This document shows, in pieces, positions 8,929-16,084 of a stretch of 64,000 nt of DNA (the first letter of the stretch is position 1; each line of letters opens with the position of its first letter). The stretch is from Prauserella cavernicola. Lineage in GTDB: Bacteria; Actinomycetota; Actinomycetes; Mycobacteriales; Pseudonocardiaceae. The stretch lies in contig NZ_JAENJH010000001.1 of the NCBI RefSeq assembly GCF_016595675.1, forward strand, positions 434,001 to 498,000, in the 5' to 3' direction. The notes beneath the pieces were generated by a model that was given only the letters and a program-made list of their open reading frames with translations, had not been told where the DNA came from and did not search any database. The position numbers were made by a program, and so were the translations under genes.

Positions 8929-10011
8929 ATGGCCAGATTCCGCTGGTGGCTCGCCGCGTTCGCGCTCGTCGGGGTCGCCCTGCTCGTGGGAGTGTTCGTC
9001 CTCATCGGCAAGGACAACCAGCAACCGGATGATCGGCCGGGGCCGCCTGGGCGGGGTCCGCTGACCGTCGTGGGGCTCGGCGACAGCACGATGTCGGGCG
9101 AGGGCGCGGGTGACTACACCAGCGACACCGATGGTGCGGACGGGAACTGGTGTCACCGCTCCCCCAACGCGTCGGTCCATCACGTCGAGGTGCGCGGCAT
9201 CGTCGAGTCGGTGAACCTGGCCTGCTCGGGCTCGCCCGCGGGCCACGTCGGTCTGGGCGATGTCAAGCAGTGGACGGAACCATCGCAGGCGCAGCAGCTG
9301 GCCGAGCTGGTGAAGGACCACCGGGTGTCCGCGGTCGTCGTGGCGGTGGGTGCCAACGACGATCCGCGCTTCTCGCGGCTGATCTCGGAGTGCTTCACGT
9401 CGTGGTTCATCGACAACGGTGACCCGTGCAGCGAGCGGATCAAGGACGACTGGCAGTCACGGATCGACAAGATGGTGCCGAAGGTCGCCGACGCGCTGCA
9501 GGACGTGCGCCAGGTGCTGCGCACCGCGGGCTACGACCGCGACGACTACGACCTGGTGCTGCAGTCGTACGCGGCGCCGATCGGCCCCGACATCCCCGAG
9601 AACCTGCGCAACCTCAACGGATGCCCGTTTCGCACCGAGGACCTTCGCTGGGTGAAGGAGGTCGGTGCGGCGTCGCTGACGACGGGCCTGCGCCAGGCCG
9701 CGAGCGAGACCGGCGCGCGGTTCCTCGACCTCTCGCGCGCCGGTGACGGGCACGAGGCGTGCGCGGGCGGAGGCGACGCGAGCAGCGAATGGTTCACACG
9801 TTTCACGGTGCAGTGGGACGACCTCACCGACGTCGATCGCGCGACGCATGCGATCCAGGAGTCGTTCCACCCCAACGCCGCCGGGCACGCGCAGTTCGGG
9901 CGCTGCCTCAGCGAGTTCCTGGCCACCAGCGACGAGTCGGCGGCGTGTCTCGAGGGCGAGGACGGCAACCTGCACGCCGCGCCGTCGGTGGTGGCGCAGG
10001 AGCGCGGCTGA
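8929..10011 (+). CDS. Exported SGNH/GDSL hydrolase
   Basis: Serine esterase/lipase-like protein, probably outside the membrane. Residues 6-27 form a hydrophobic signal anchor (WWLAAFALVGVALLVGVFVLIG) followed by a proline-rich spacer. Block I is GLGDSTMSGEG with the nucleophile Ser in GDS. The block II Gly may be in LACSGSPAGH, block III is AVGANDDPRF, and block V is SFHPNAAGHAQFG with the catalytic Asp/His-type pair. Six or more cysteines in the mature part suggest disulfide bonds, consistent with export. Length 360. It stands alone, diverging from the HAD gene. Substrate unknown; Streptomyces-type SGNH lipases are the nearest structural model. Confidence 0.85.
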   Translation: MARFRWWLAAFALVGVALLVGVFVLIGKDNQQPDDRPGPPGRGPLTVVGLGDSTMSGEGAGDYTSDTDGADGNWCHRSPNASVHHVEVRGIVESVNLACSGSPAGHVGLGDVKQWTEPSQAQQLAELVKDHRVSAVVVAVGANDDPRFSRLISECFTSWFIDNGDPCSERIKDDWQSRIDKMVPKVADALQDVRQVLRTAGYDRDDYDLVLQSYAAPIGPDIPENLRNLNGCPFRTEDLRWVKEVGAASLTTGLRQAASETGARFLDLSRAGDGHEACAGGGDASSEWFTRFTVQWDDLTDVDRATHAIQESFHPNAAGHAQFGRCLSEFLATSDESAACLEGEDGNLHAAPSVVAQERG

Positions 10012-10023
10012 GCCCTCCGCCCG

Positions 10024-10314
10024 TTACGCGGACTCCGCTGACTCCGCCGACTTCGCGGCGATCCTGGCGCGCACCTCGGGCCTGCGCAGCGGCGGTACCG
10101 TGGGCGGAGGATTGCGGCGCGCCGGCAGCTCGCGCAGCAGTCGCTCGGTGATCTCCGTGATCTCGGCGACGGCCTGTTCGAACGGTTCGCGGGTCGCGTC
10201 GGACACCGACTGCACCCCGCTGACCTTGCGCACGTACTGCCGTGCGGCGGCTTCGATCTCCTCCGACGTCGCCTGCGGTTCCAGACCCCGGAGCACGGTG
10301 ATGTTGCGGCACAT
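10024..10314 (-). CDS. DUF2277 family protein
   Basis: Small cytosolic protein of 96 residues beginning MCRNITVLRGLEPQATSEE, the characteristic N-terminus of the DUF2277 family. The central part EIEAAARQYVRKVSGV...FEQAVAEITEITERLLREL is helical and typical. The last ~25 residues are basic and low-complexity. No biochemical function is established for the family, and no catalytic motif is visible. It converges with the SGNH gene (12-base gap) and diverges from the GAF-ANTAR gene. Confidence 0.85.
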   Translation of the reverse strand: MCRNITVLRGLEPQATSEEIEAAARQYVRKVSGVQSVSDATREPFEQAVAEITEITERLLRELPARRNPPPTVPPLRRPEVRARIAAKSAESAESA

Positions 10315-10390
10315 GTGACTCAGCCTACGCTCGGGCGCGGCACGGCCGCCGGTACTGGACGGCCACCGATTGTGGCGGTAGACCTAGCCG

Positions 10391-11131
10391 GTGGACACCA
10401 CGACACCGGGACCGGAGCAGCTGACGCAGCTCGACGAGGTCGCGGCAACGCTACGGTCGCTGCGCGACGAAATGGCTCCCGCCGACCCGCTCGAACTCTC
10501 GCTCGAGCGCGTCACCGCGGGAGCGGTGTCCGCCGTTCCCGGTGCCGAGTTCGCCAGCATCACACTCCTCGACGACACGGGCCCCCAGACCGTCGCCGCG
10601 ACCTCCGAGGAGATCAAGGTCGTCGACTTCGCGCAGTACGCCGCGCATCGCGGGCCGAGCATCGAGGCCACGACCCAGCGCGCGGCGGCCCGCGTCCTGG
10701 CCGAGGCGAGCGAGGACACGTGGCCGGAGTTCGCCGGTGCCGCGAAGGCCGCGGGTGTGCGCGCCGCGCTGGCCGTGCCGCTCGTGCTCGCCGGAGGCGA
10801 GGAACCGATGCTGGGCTCGCTGAACCTCTACAGCGCCGACCCCGCTGCGTTCGACCCGTTCGACAAGGGGCTGATGCAGGTGTTCACGGTGGCCGCCTCG
10901 GCGGCGATCAGCAACGCCCACCGTTGGCAGCGCTCGCGGCTGCAGGTCGAGCAGCTGGAGTTCGCGCTCGTCTCCCGCTCGGACATCGAGCAGGCCAAGG
11001 GAGTGCTGATGGCGCTGCACGGCTGTTCGGCCGATGAGGCGTTCCTGCGGCTCGCGCAGGAGTCACAGTCCAAGAACACCAAGCTGCGTGAGGTGGCGCT
11101 GGAGCTGCTCGCCTCGCTGCGGCGGCGCTGA
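10391..11131 (+). CDS. GAF and ANTAR domain protein (putative antiterminator)
   Basis: Signal-responsive RNA-binding regulator. Residues ~25-170 form a GAF sensor domain (LSLERVTAGAVSAVPGAEFASITLLD ... LAVPLVLAGGEEPMLGSLNLYS ... VFTVAASAAISNA). Residues ~185-245 are an ANTAR domain (SDIEQAKGVLMALHGCSADEAFLRLAQESQSKNTKLREVA). ANTAR domains bind paired hexaloop hairpins in leader RNAs to prevent termination. In actinobacteria GAF-ANTAR proteins are common and mostly uncharacterised. The gene is monocistronic with a GTG start. No obvious dual-hairpin target was found next to it, so its regulon is elsewhere. Confidence 0.88.
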   Translation: MDTTTPGPEQLTQLDEVAATLRSLRDEMAPADPLELSLERVTAGAVSAVPGAEFASITLLDDTGPQTVAATSEEIKVVDFAQYAAHRGPSIEATTQRAAARVLAEASEDTWPEFAGAAKAAGVRAALAVPLVLAGGEEPMLGSLNLYSADPAAFDPFDKGLMQVFTVAASAAISNAHRWQRSRLQVEQLEFALVSRSDIEQAKGVLMALHGCSADEAFLRLAQESQSKNTKLREVALELLASLRRR

Positions 11132-11137
11132 GCGGGC

Positions 11138-11563
11138 TCAGTAGTAGCCCTCCACCGGCACGCGCGCTTCGGCGTACAACGCGGGCCCGTGCTGCGGGAC
11201 GTCGGCGAACCCGGTTCCCGATGACCGCAGGCCGTCCAGCTGCTCACTCGACAGCGCGAACACCACGCGCCCGACCCCGGATCTGGCGAGCGCGCCCGTG
11301 CACATCCCGCACGGCTGGCAGCTGGTGAACAGCGTGGTGCGAGCCGCGGTCCCGGAGTCGAGCTCGCGAGCGGCCCAGCGCGCCAGCTTCAGCTCCGGGT
11401 GGGCGGTGATGTCGTCGTCGCCGAGCACCGTGTTCCAGGACTCGGCGAGCACCTCGCCCTCGGGTCCTGCCAGCAGGGAACCGAACGGCGCCTCGCCACG
11501 AGTGCGTGCCGTCGCCGCGAGCTCGATGGCCCTGCGCAGCAGGCGATCCTCGTCGTGGGTCAC
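11138..11563 (-). CDS. Nucleoside deaminase (CMP/dCMP deaminase-like zinc enzyme)
   Basis: Cytidine-deaminase-superfamily hydrolase of 141 residues. The zinc/catalytic motif is HPE in DITAHPELKLARWAARELD, followed by the second zinc motif SCQPCGMCTGAL (PCxxC). Pro replacing Ala in the usual HAE is seen in guanine-deaminase-like and other members. GTG at 11563 is the start; it overlaps the stop of the upstream flavin oxidoreductase as GTGA, so translation is coupled. Substrate (guanine, cytosine or another base) is not determined. It converges with the GAF-ANTAR gene, 6 bases apart. Confidence 0.85.
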   Translation of the reverse strand: MTHDEDRLLRRAIELAATARTRGEAPFGSLLAGPEGEVLAESWNTVLGDDDITAHPELKLARWAARELDSGTAARTTLFTSCQPCGMCTGALARSGVGRVVFALSSEQLDGLRSSGTGFADVPQHGPALYAEARVPVEGYY

Positions 11564-12417
11564 GATGTCGACGCTCCCGGGTCGTTCCAGTGGGCGGCCA
11601 CGGCCGCGAGCGCGTGCCAGGCCCGTTCGGGGTGCAGGGTCTCGCCGGGGTCGCCGCCGAAGGGGTCGAACACCACGGTCTCGGCGCCGAGCAGCCGCAG
11701 GTCCTCCAGGTCGCCGATGATCTGTTCGATCGACCCCTCGCCGGCGAGCCGGTCCGGTGTGGTGACGGGAGCGTCGGTCAGGCGCAGCACGATGCGGGGC
11801 GCGAGCGCAGGGACCGGGAGGCCGTGCGAGTCGGCTTCGGCCTTGAGCTTCGCGACGGTGCGACGCAGCCAGCCCGGCTCGAACCGCAGCGGGTGCCACG
11901 CGTCGGCGAGCCGGATCGCGCGCCGCCGGGCGGGGGCGCTGTTGCCGCCGACCCACAGCGGAATCCGGCCCGCGCGGTAGTCCCGCTCGTCGGTCCAGGC
12001 TTCGCGCAGCGTGCGCAGGACGTCGTCGGTGAGCGCTCCGCGGCGCTCGAACTCCACTCCCAGAGCCTCGTACTCCTGGCGGGCCCAGCCCACCCCGACC
12101 CCGAGCACGAACCTGCCGTCGCTGAGGTCGTTGAGGTTGGCGGCCATGCGCGCGATCAGCAGCGGATGCCGATACGGGGCGACGAGCACGGTGGTGCCGA
12201 GCCGGATGCGGTCGGTGACGCCGGCGAGCCAGGACAGGGTGGTGAACGGCTCGTAGAACGGAGCGGGGTACTGCTCCGCGACGTCGGGAGTCACCGCGAC
12301 GTGGTCGGACACCATGAGCAGGTCGTAGCCGAGGCCTTCCACCGTGCGCGCCCACTGGCGGAGCACGCCGGGGTCGGTGCCGGGGCCGAAGTTGAGGACG
12401 TTGACGCCGAGTTTCAC
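11560..12417 (-). CDS. LLM-class (luciferase-like) flavin/F420-dependent oxidoreductase
   Basis: TIM-barrel oxidoreductase of the bacterial luciferase superfamily; many actinobacterial members use F420. Residues 1-150 show the family pattern: LGVNVLNFGPGTDPGVLRQWARTVEGLGYDLLMVSDHV, then LGTTVLVAPYRHPLLIARMAANLNDLSDGRFVLGVGVGW, then PLWVGGNSAPARRRAIRLADAWHP. Length 285. GTG at 12417 begins the usual KLGVNV start, and the longer upstream frame overlaps the divergent Lrp gene. It forms a two-gene coupled operon with the deaminase. Substrate unknown. Confidence 0.85.
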   Translation of the reverse strand: MKLGVNVLNFGPGTDPGVLRQWARTVEGLGYDLLMVSDHVAVTPDVAEQYPAPFYEPFTTLSWLAGVTDRIRLGTTVLVAPYRHPLLIARMAANLNDLSDGRFVLGVGVGWARQEYEALGVEFERRGALTDDVLRTLREAWTDERDYRAGRIPLWVGGNSAPARRRAIRLADAWHPLRFEPGWLRRTVAKLKAEADSHGLPVPALAPRIVLRLTDAPVTTPDRLAGEGSIEQIIGDLEDLRLLGAETVVFDPFGGDPGETLHPERAWHALAAVAAHWNDPGASTS

Positions 12418-12510
12418 GCGTTCCAGGCTAGGCACGGACCCGCGAACCGGAAAGGACGTCTTCCCGGTGTTCGCGCGCCCGCGCCGTGGATCTGCCGGTA
12501 CTTTGGCCTG

Positions 12511-12966
12511 GTGACCGAGAACCTCGACGCGACCGACTGGGCCATCCTGGTCGAGCTGCAACAGGACGGGCGACTGCCGCTCACCGAGCTGGGGCGCCGG
12601 GTGAGCCTGAGCGCCTCCGCGGCGACGGAACGGGTCAAACGGCTGGAGTCCGCGGGAGTGATCGCCGGCTATCGCGCGCAGGTCGATCTCGGCCGCGTCG
12701 GCTACGCCGTGCTCGCGGTGATCCGCCTGAAGTACCCGGGCAGCAAGCACGAGCCGCTGCACCGGTTACTGGAGCGGCGCACGGAGATCCTGGAATGCCT
12801 GCGCACCACCGGCGACGACTGCTACACGCTCAAGGTCGCCGCCTCGTCGATGAGCCATCTCGAGCAGATCGCCGACGAGCTCTCCGCGTTCGGCAGCACC
12901 AACACCAACCTGGTCTACAGCGAGCCGCTGCCCTACCGAGGCCCCCAGACCCCGCCCCGGAGCTAG
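12511..12966 (+). CDS. Lrp/AsnC family transcriptional regulator
   Basis: DNA-binding regulator of 151 residues. N-terminal winged helix-turn-helix: LDATDWAILVELQQDGRLPLTELGRRVSLSASAATERVKRLESAGVI (residues 4-50). C-terminal RAM/AsnC effector domain with GYRAQVDLGRVGYAVLAVIRLKY and CLRTTGDDCYTLKVAASSMSHLEQIADELSAFG, the segment that usually binds an amino acid. GTG start at 12511. It is divergent from the flavin-oxidoreductase/deaminase pair across a 93-base gap, so that pair is a natural candidate target. Confidence 0.9.
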   Translation: MTENLDATDWAILVELQQDGRLPLTELGRRVSLSASAATERVKRLESAGVIAGYRAQVDLGRVGYAVLAVIRLKYPGSKHEPLHRLLERRTEILECLRTTGDDCYTLKVAASSMSHLEQIADELSAFGSTNTNLVYSEPLPYRGPQTPPRS

Positions 12967-13122
12967 CCTTTCTGGTCGATGAACGGGCCCTCATACCGGT
13001 TTCATCTTCCCCACCAGGCCCGTGACGAGACTTCCCCTCGACCGGCGACCCGGTCCGCGGGACCATCCCGGCCCCGCGACTCCCGCGGCCCCTCGGCCGC
13101 GCTCCGGAAAGGGCTTTTCGAG

Positions 13123-13617
13123 ATGACCACCAGTGTTCGCACGCTCCTGCTCGCCGCCGTCCTCGGTGGCGGGGTCGCGCTCGGTGTCGCCGCTCCGGCG
13201 ATGGCCGTCCCGGCATCCGCCGATGTCGCGCCCGCCGCGTTCCAGGACGACGACGGTCCCGGTGGCGACGACGCCGATGACCGTGGTGACGACGACGGCA
13301 GACCCGACGACGGCGGTGCCGACGACAACGCCGACGACCGTGGCCCCGGCGGCACCGCTCCCCGCGACGATCACGGGGACGACCGTGGCGACGACAACGC
13401 CGATGACGGCGCAGATGACCACGCTGATGACGGCGGCGTGCGGGGCGCGGCCGGGGACGACGATGACGACGTGGCTCCCAGCGGTGGCGTCGAGACCGGT
13501 GCGGGTGGCACCGCGGGCGGCGACGCGCTGCTGCCGGTGGGACTGCTCGCCGGTACCGGCCTCGCCGTCGCGGGCGGGGTCGCCCTGGCTCGCAGGCGCG
13601 CGGGCGAGCACGGCTGA
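13123..13617 (+). CDS. Secreted Asp/Gly-rich protein with C-terminal wall-sorting-like tail
   Basis: Exported low-complexity protein of 164 residues. Residues 1-28 are a Sec signal peptide with a likely cut after APAMA. Residues ~40-115 are strongly acidic, built from DD, GDD and ADD units with scattered Arg and His. The C-terminus has the order expected for a sortase substrate: GGVETGAGGTAGG, a hydrophobic stretch DALLPVGLLAGTGLAVAGGVALA, then a positive tail RRRAGEHG. No LPXTG is present; VETGAGG, or LAGTG within the helix, would have to serve. The class F sortase gene begins 3 bases downstream. The ATG at 13123 has GGAAAGGG upstream and gives a clean signal peptide; an earlier in-frame ATG at 12979 does not. 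Function unknown. Confidence 0.82.
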   Translation: MTTSVRTLLLAAVLGGGVALGVAAPAMAVPASADVAPAAFQDDDGPGGDDADDRGDDDGRPDDGGADDNADDRGPGGTAPRDDHGDDRGDDNADDGADDHADDGGVRGAAGDDDDDVAPSGGVETGAGGTAGGDALLPVGLLAGTGLAVAGGVALARRRAGEHG

Positions 13618-13620
13618 TCC

Positions 13621-14250
13621 GTGCCCGCCGACGTCACGTCGAGAGACGGTGGCCGCGGACCCGTGCGGTTCGCGGCCACCGCCGCGGCGGTGCTCGCGGT
13701 CACCGCGGCCTGCGGTCCCGGTCTGCCGCCGCGCGGTGTGGTGACCAGCGAGGGCGTCACACCGCCGTCGTTGCCGCCGTCGGTCAGCGCCGAGGCGGAC
13801 GCGCAGGTCGCCGACCCGGTGCGGTTGCGCATCCCCGCCATCGGGGTGGACGCGCCGGTCGGGCCGCTCGAAGTCGACGCGCACAATGTCCTGCCCCCAC
13901 CGGAGACCAACGAGGGCACCGGGTGGTGGCGGGGCGGGCCGGAGCCGGGTGAGCGGGGGCCCGCCGTCATCGTCGGCCACGTCGACTCCTACCAGGGGCC
14001 CGCGGTGTTCTTCCGGCTCTCCGAACTGGAACCGGGCCAGGAGATCCTGGTGGAGCGGGCCGACGGGAGCACGGCCGGGTTCGTCGTCGCACGGCTGGAA
14101 CGCCACGCCAAGGACGCCTTTCCCACCGAGACCGTCTACGGCGACACGGCGGGCGCCGAGCTGCGCCTGGTCACCTGCGGCGGCGAGTTCGCCGAACAGG
14201 ACCGTCGCTACCTCGACAACGTGATCGTCTACGCTCACCGCTCCCGGTGA
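13621..14250 (+). CDS. Class F sortase
   Basis: Extracytoplasmic cysteine transpeptidase of 209 residues. The N-terminus has a hydrophobic segment (FAATAAAVLAVTAACGPG), an uncleaved anchor or possibly a lipoprotein signal since AAC resembles a weak lipobox. The catalytic domain begins with VRLRIPAIGVDAPVGPL. The likely catalytic His is in AVIVGHVDSY, the Cys in LRLVTCGGEF, and the Arg in QDRRYLDNVIVYA. A WWRGGPEPGERGPAVIVGH block is typical of actinobacterial class F enzymes. It starts with GTG 3 bases after the Asp-rich protein's stop, so that protein is the obvious partner. Confidence 0.9.
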   Translation: MPADVTSRDGGRGPVRFAATAAAVLAVTAACGPGLPPRGVVTSEGVTPPSLPPSVSAEADAQVADPVRLRIPAIGVDAPVGPLEVDAHNVLPPPETNEGTGWWRGGPEPGERGPAVIVGHVDSYQGPAVFFRLSELEPGQEILVERADGSTAGFVVARLERHAKDAFPTETVYGDTAGAELRLVTCGGEFAEQDRRYLDNVIVYAHRSR

Positions 14251-14253
14251 ATT

Positions 14254-14266
14254 CAATCAGTGATTG
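14254..14266. promoter_or_regulatory. Palindromic operator candidate for the TetR operon
   Basis: CAATCA-G-TGATTG is a perfect 13-bp inverted repeat 46 bases before the TetR ATG, within a short AT-rich patch between the sortase stop and the TetR gene. Position and symmetry suit autoregulation of the tetR-oxidoreductase-ligase operon. Inference only. Confidence 0.5.
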
Positions 14267-14312
14267 GATTACTGCTTGAGTCTCGCCGGCCCCGTGCGTT
14301 TCACTGGAGCGC

Positions 14313-14888
14313 ATGCCCGCCACTCGTGAGCGCCTGCTCGACGTCGCCGAGGAACTCTTCGCCGAGCATGACTACGACGCCGTCTCCGTACGGTCCGTGA
14401 ACACGGCGGCCGGGATGAACCCGGCCGCCGTGCACTACCACTTCGGTTCCAAGGAGGCGCTCGTCGCCGCCCTGCTGGAACACCGGCTCGCGCCGCTGTG
14501 GCAGGACGGTCTGGCCGAGCTCTCGCAACGCGGTCGCGACGGCAGCCCGCCGGCAGTCGCGGAGCTGGTGGACGTGGTCCTCGCGCCGCTGGCGGAGCTG
14601 GCCCGCGATCCGCTGGGCCGCCTTCGGCTGCGACTGCTGGCGCGGGTCGTACTCGGCCGCTGGGACGTCGGCTGGACGTCGCGCTGGTTCGGGCTGAACC
14701 CGTGGGTGAGCCTGCTGCGCGCGGTCCGCCCCGACCTCTCGGCCTCGGTCGCGGGCCGGCGCTGGCTACTGGCGTTCGACCTGGTGCTGCACACGTTCGC
14801 CGATCCGGCGGCCGCCCCACCCAGGCAGGGCCGTGCCGCGTACCGGGCGCTGCGCTCGTTCGTGATCGCCGGACTGGACGCGCCATGA
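14313..14888 (+). CDS. TetR/AcrR family transcriptional regulator
   Basis: Regulator of 191 residues. Helix-turn-helix at residues ~5-50: RERLLDVAEELFAEHDYDAVSVRSVNTAAGMNPAAVHYHFGSKEALVAALL, with the signature VHYHFGSKEAL. The remaining helices form the ligand pocket and carry no recognisable subfamily signature. It is the first gene of a three-gene operon; its stop overlaps the next start (ATGA). The operon encodes an old-yellow-enzyme-like reductase and an acyl-CoA ligase, so an acyl-CoA or unsaturated carboxylic acid is a reasonable guess for the inducer. Confidence 0.9.
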   Translation: MPATRERLLDVAEELFAEHDYDAVSVRSVNTAAGMNPAAVHYHFGSKEALVAALLEHRLAPLWQDGLAELSQRGRDGSPPAVAELVDVVLAPLAELARDPLGRLRLRLLARVVLGRWDVGWTSRWFGLNPWVSLLRAVRPDLSASVAGRRWLLAFDLVLHTFADPAAAPPRQGRAAYRALRSFVIAGLDAP

Positions 14889-16084
14889 GCACGCCCGACG
14901 TCTTCTCCCCCACCACACTGGGGCCGCTGTCGCTGCGCAACCGCATCATCAAGGCGGCCACCTTCGAGGGCGCCACTCCCCGCGGCGAGGTCACCGACCG
15001 GCTCGTCGACTTCCACGTCCGCGTCGCCCGCGGCGGGGCCGCGCTCACGACGCTCGCCTACTGCGCCGTCACCCCGGAGGGCGGCACCGACCGGCACCAG
15101 ATCCGGATGCGCGCCGACGCCGTACCCGGTCTGCGCGCGCTCACCGAGGCCGTGCACCGCGAGGGTGCGGCGATCAGCGCGCAGCTCGGGCACGCCGGCC
15201 CGGTGGCCAACGCCGCGTCCAACCGGGTGCGCTCGCTCGCGCCGAGCGGCCTGCCCAGCCCGTTCGGTCTGCGCCCGATCCGCGCGGCGACCGCCGAGGA
15301 TCTCGACCGCATCGTCGCCGCCCACGCCGACGCCGCGCGAGTGGCGATCGAGGCCGGGTTCGACGCGGTGGAGCTCCACTTCGGACACAACTATCTCGCG
15401 AGCGCGTTCCTCAGTCCCCTACTGAACCGGCGCACCGACCGCTACGGCGGCTCCCTGCGCAACCGAGCACGGCTGACGCTGGACATCGCGCGCGCCGTGC
15501 GCGACGCGGTCGGCGACCGCATCACCATCACGGCCAAGCTCAACATGGACGACGGCGTGCCCGGCGGGTTCTGGATCGACGAGAGCGTGCGGGTCGCCGA
15601 GTGGCTGCAGGCAGAGGGCACCGTCGACGCGCTGGAGCTCACGGCGGGCAGCTCGCTGCTCAACCCGATGTATCTGTTCACCGGTGACGTGCCGCTGCGG
15701 GAGTTCGCCGCCCGCTTCCCCGCACCGCTGCGTTGGGGAATCCGCCTGTCCGGCACCAGGTTCCTGCGGTCCTACCCATACCGGGAGGCGTATCTGCTGG
15801 ACCGGGCACTGCAGTTCCGGGACGCAGTGGACCTGCCGCTGATCCTGCTCGGCGGCATCACGCGGCTCGAGACGATGCGGCTGGCGATGCGGCACGGCTT
15901 CGAGTTCGTCGCGCTGGCCAGGGCACTGCTGCGCGAGCCGGACCTGCCCGCGCGGTTGCGTTCGGACCCCGCGGCCCGGTCGTTGTGCATACACTGCAAC
16001 CGGTGCATGCCGACGATCTACGGCGGGACGCACTGTGTGCTCACCATCGACGCGAGCCGAGCCGGAATCGAGGTCAGGCCATGA
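14885..16084 (+). CDS. NADH:flavin oxidoreductase (old yellow enzyme family)
   Basis: FMN-dependent TIM-barrel ene-reductase of 399 residues. The N-terminus LGPLSLRNRIIKAATFEG is the usual OYE beta-strand. Substrate/FMN positions include LHFGHNYLASAFLSP followed by NRRTDRYGGSLRNRARL, and LLGGITRLETM with FVALARALLREPDL for phosphate binding. The C-terminus has a Cys cluster CIHCNRCM ... HC, resembling the iron-sulfur region of 2,4-dienoyl-CoA reductases, but the FAD/NADH domains of those enzymes are absent. It overlaps both neighbours by ATGA, indicating tight coupling with the TetR gene and the ligase. Likely reduces an activated C=C bond, perhaps of a CoA thioester. Confidence 0.87.
   Translation: MSTPDVFSPTTLGPLSLRNRIIKAATFEGATPRGEVTDRLVDFHVRVARGGAALTTLAYCAVTPEGGTDRHQIRMRADAVPGLRALTEAVHREGAAISAQLGHAGPVANAASNRVRSLAPSGLPSPFGLRPIRAATAEDLDRIVAAHADAARVAIEAGFDAVELHFGHNYLASAFLSPLLNRRTDRYGGSLRNRARLTLDIARAVRDAVGDRITITAKLNMDDGVPGGFWIDESVRVAEWLQAEGTVDALELTAGSSLLNPMYLFTGDVPLREFAARFPAPLRWGIRLSGTRFLRSYPYREAYLLDRALQFRDAVDLPLILLGGITRLETMRLAMRHGFEFVALARALLREPDLPARLRSDPAARSLCIHCNRCMPTIYGGTHCVLTIDASRAGIEVRP

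Noticed and set aside
10012-10390. Dual-hairpin ANTAR target RNA near the GAF-ANTAR gene
   Set aside because: No pair of hexaloop hairpins with the expected loop A/G pattern was found around this gene.
11506-12510. N-terminal extension of the Lrp regulator frame by more than 300 residues
   Set aside because: It is the antisense shadow of the flavin oxidoreductase and deaminase genes; the regulator starts at the GTG at 12511.
12979-13122. Earlier ATG for the Asp-rich secreted protein
   Set aside because: It would bury the signal peptide 48 residues inside the protein; the ATG at 13123 has a ribosome site and a clean signal.
13240-13470. Apparent DNA repeats of GACGAC/GATGAC type
   Set aside because: They are the codons of the Asp-rich region of the secreted protein, not a separate repeat element or CRISPR.
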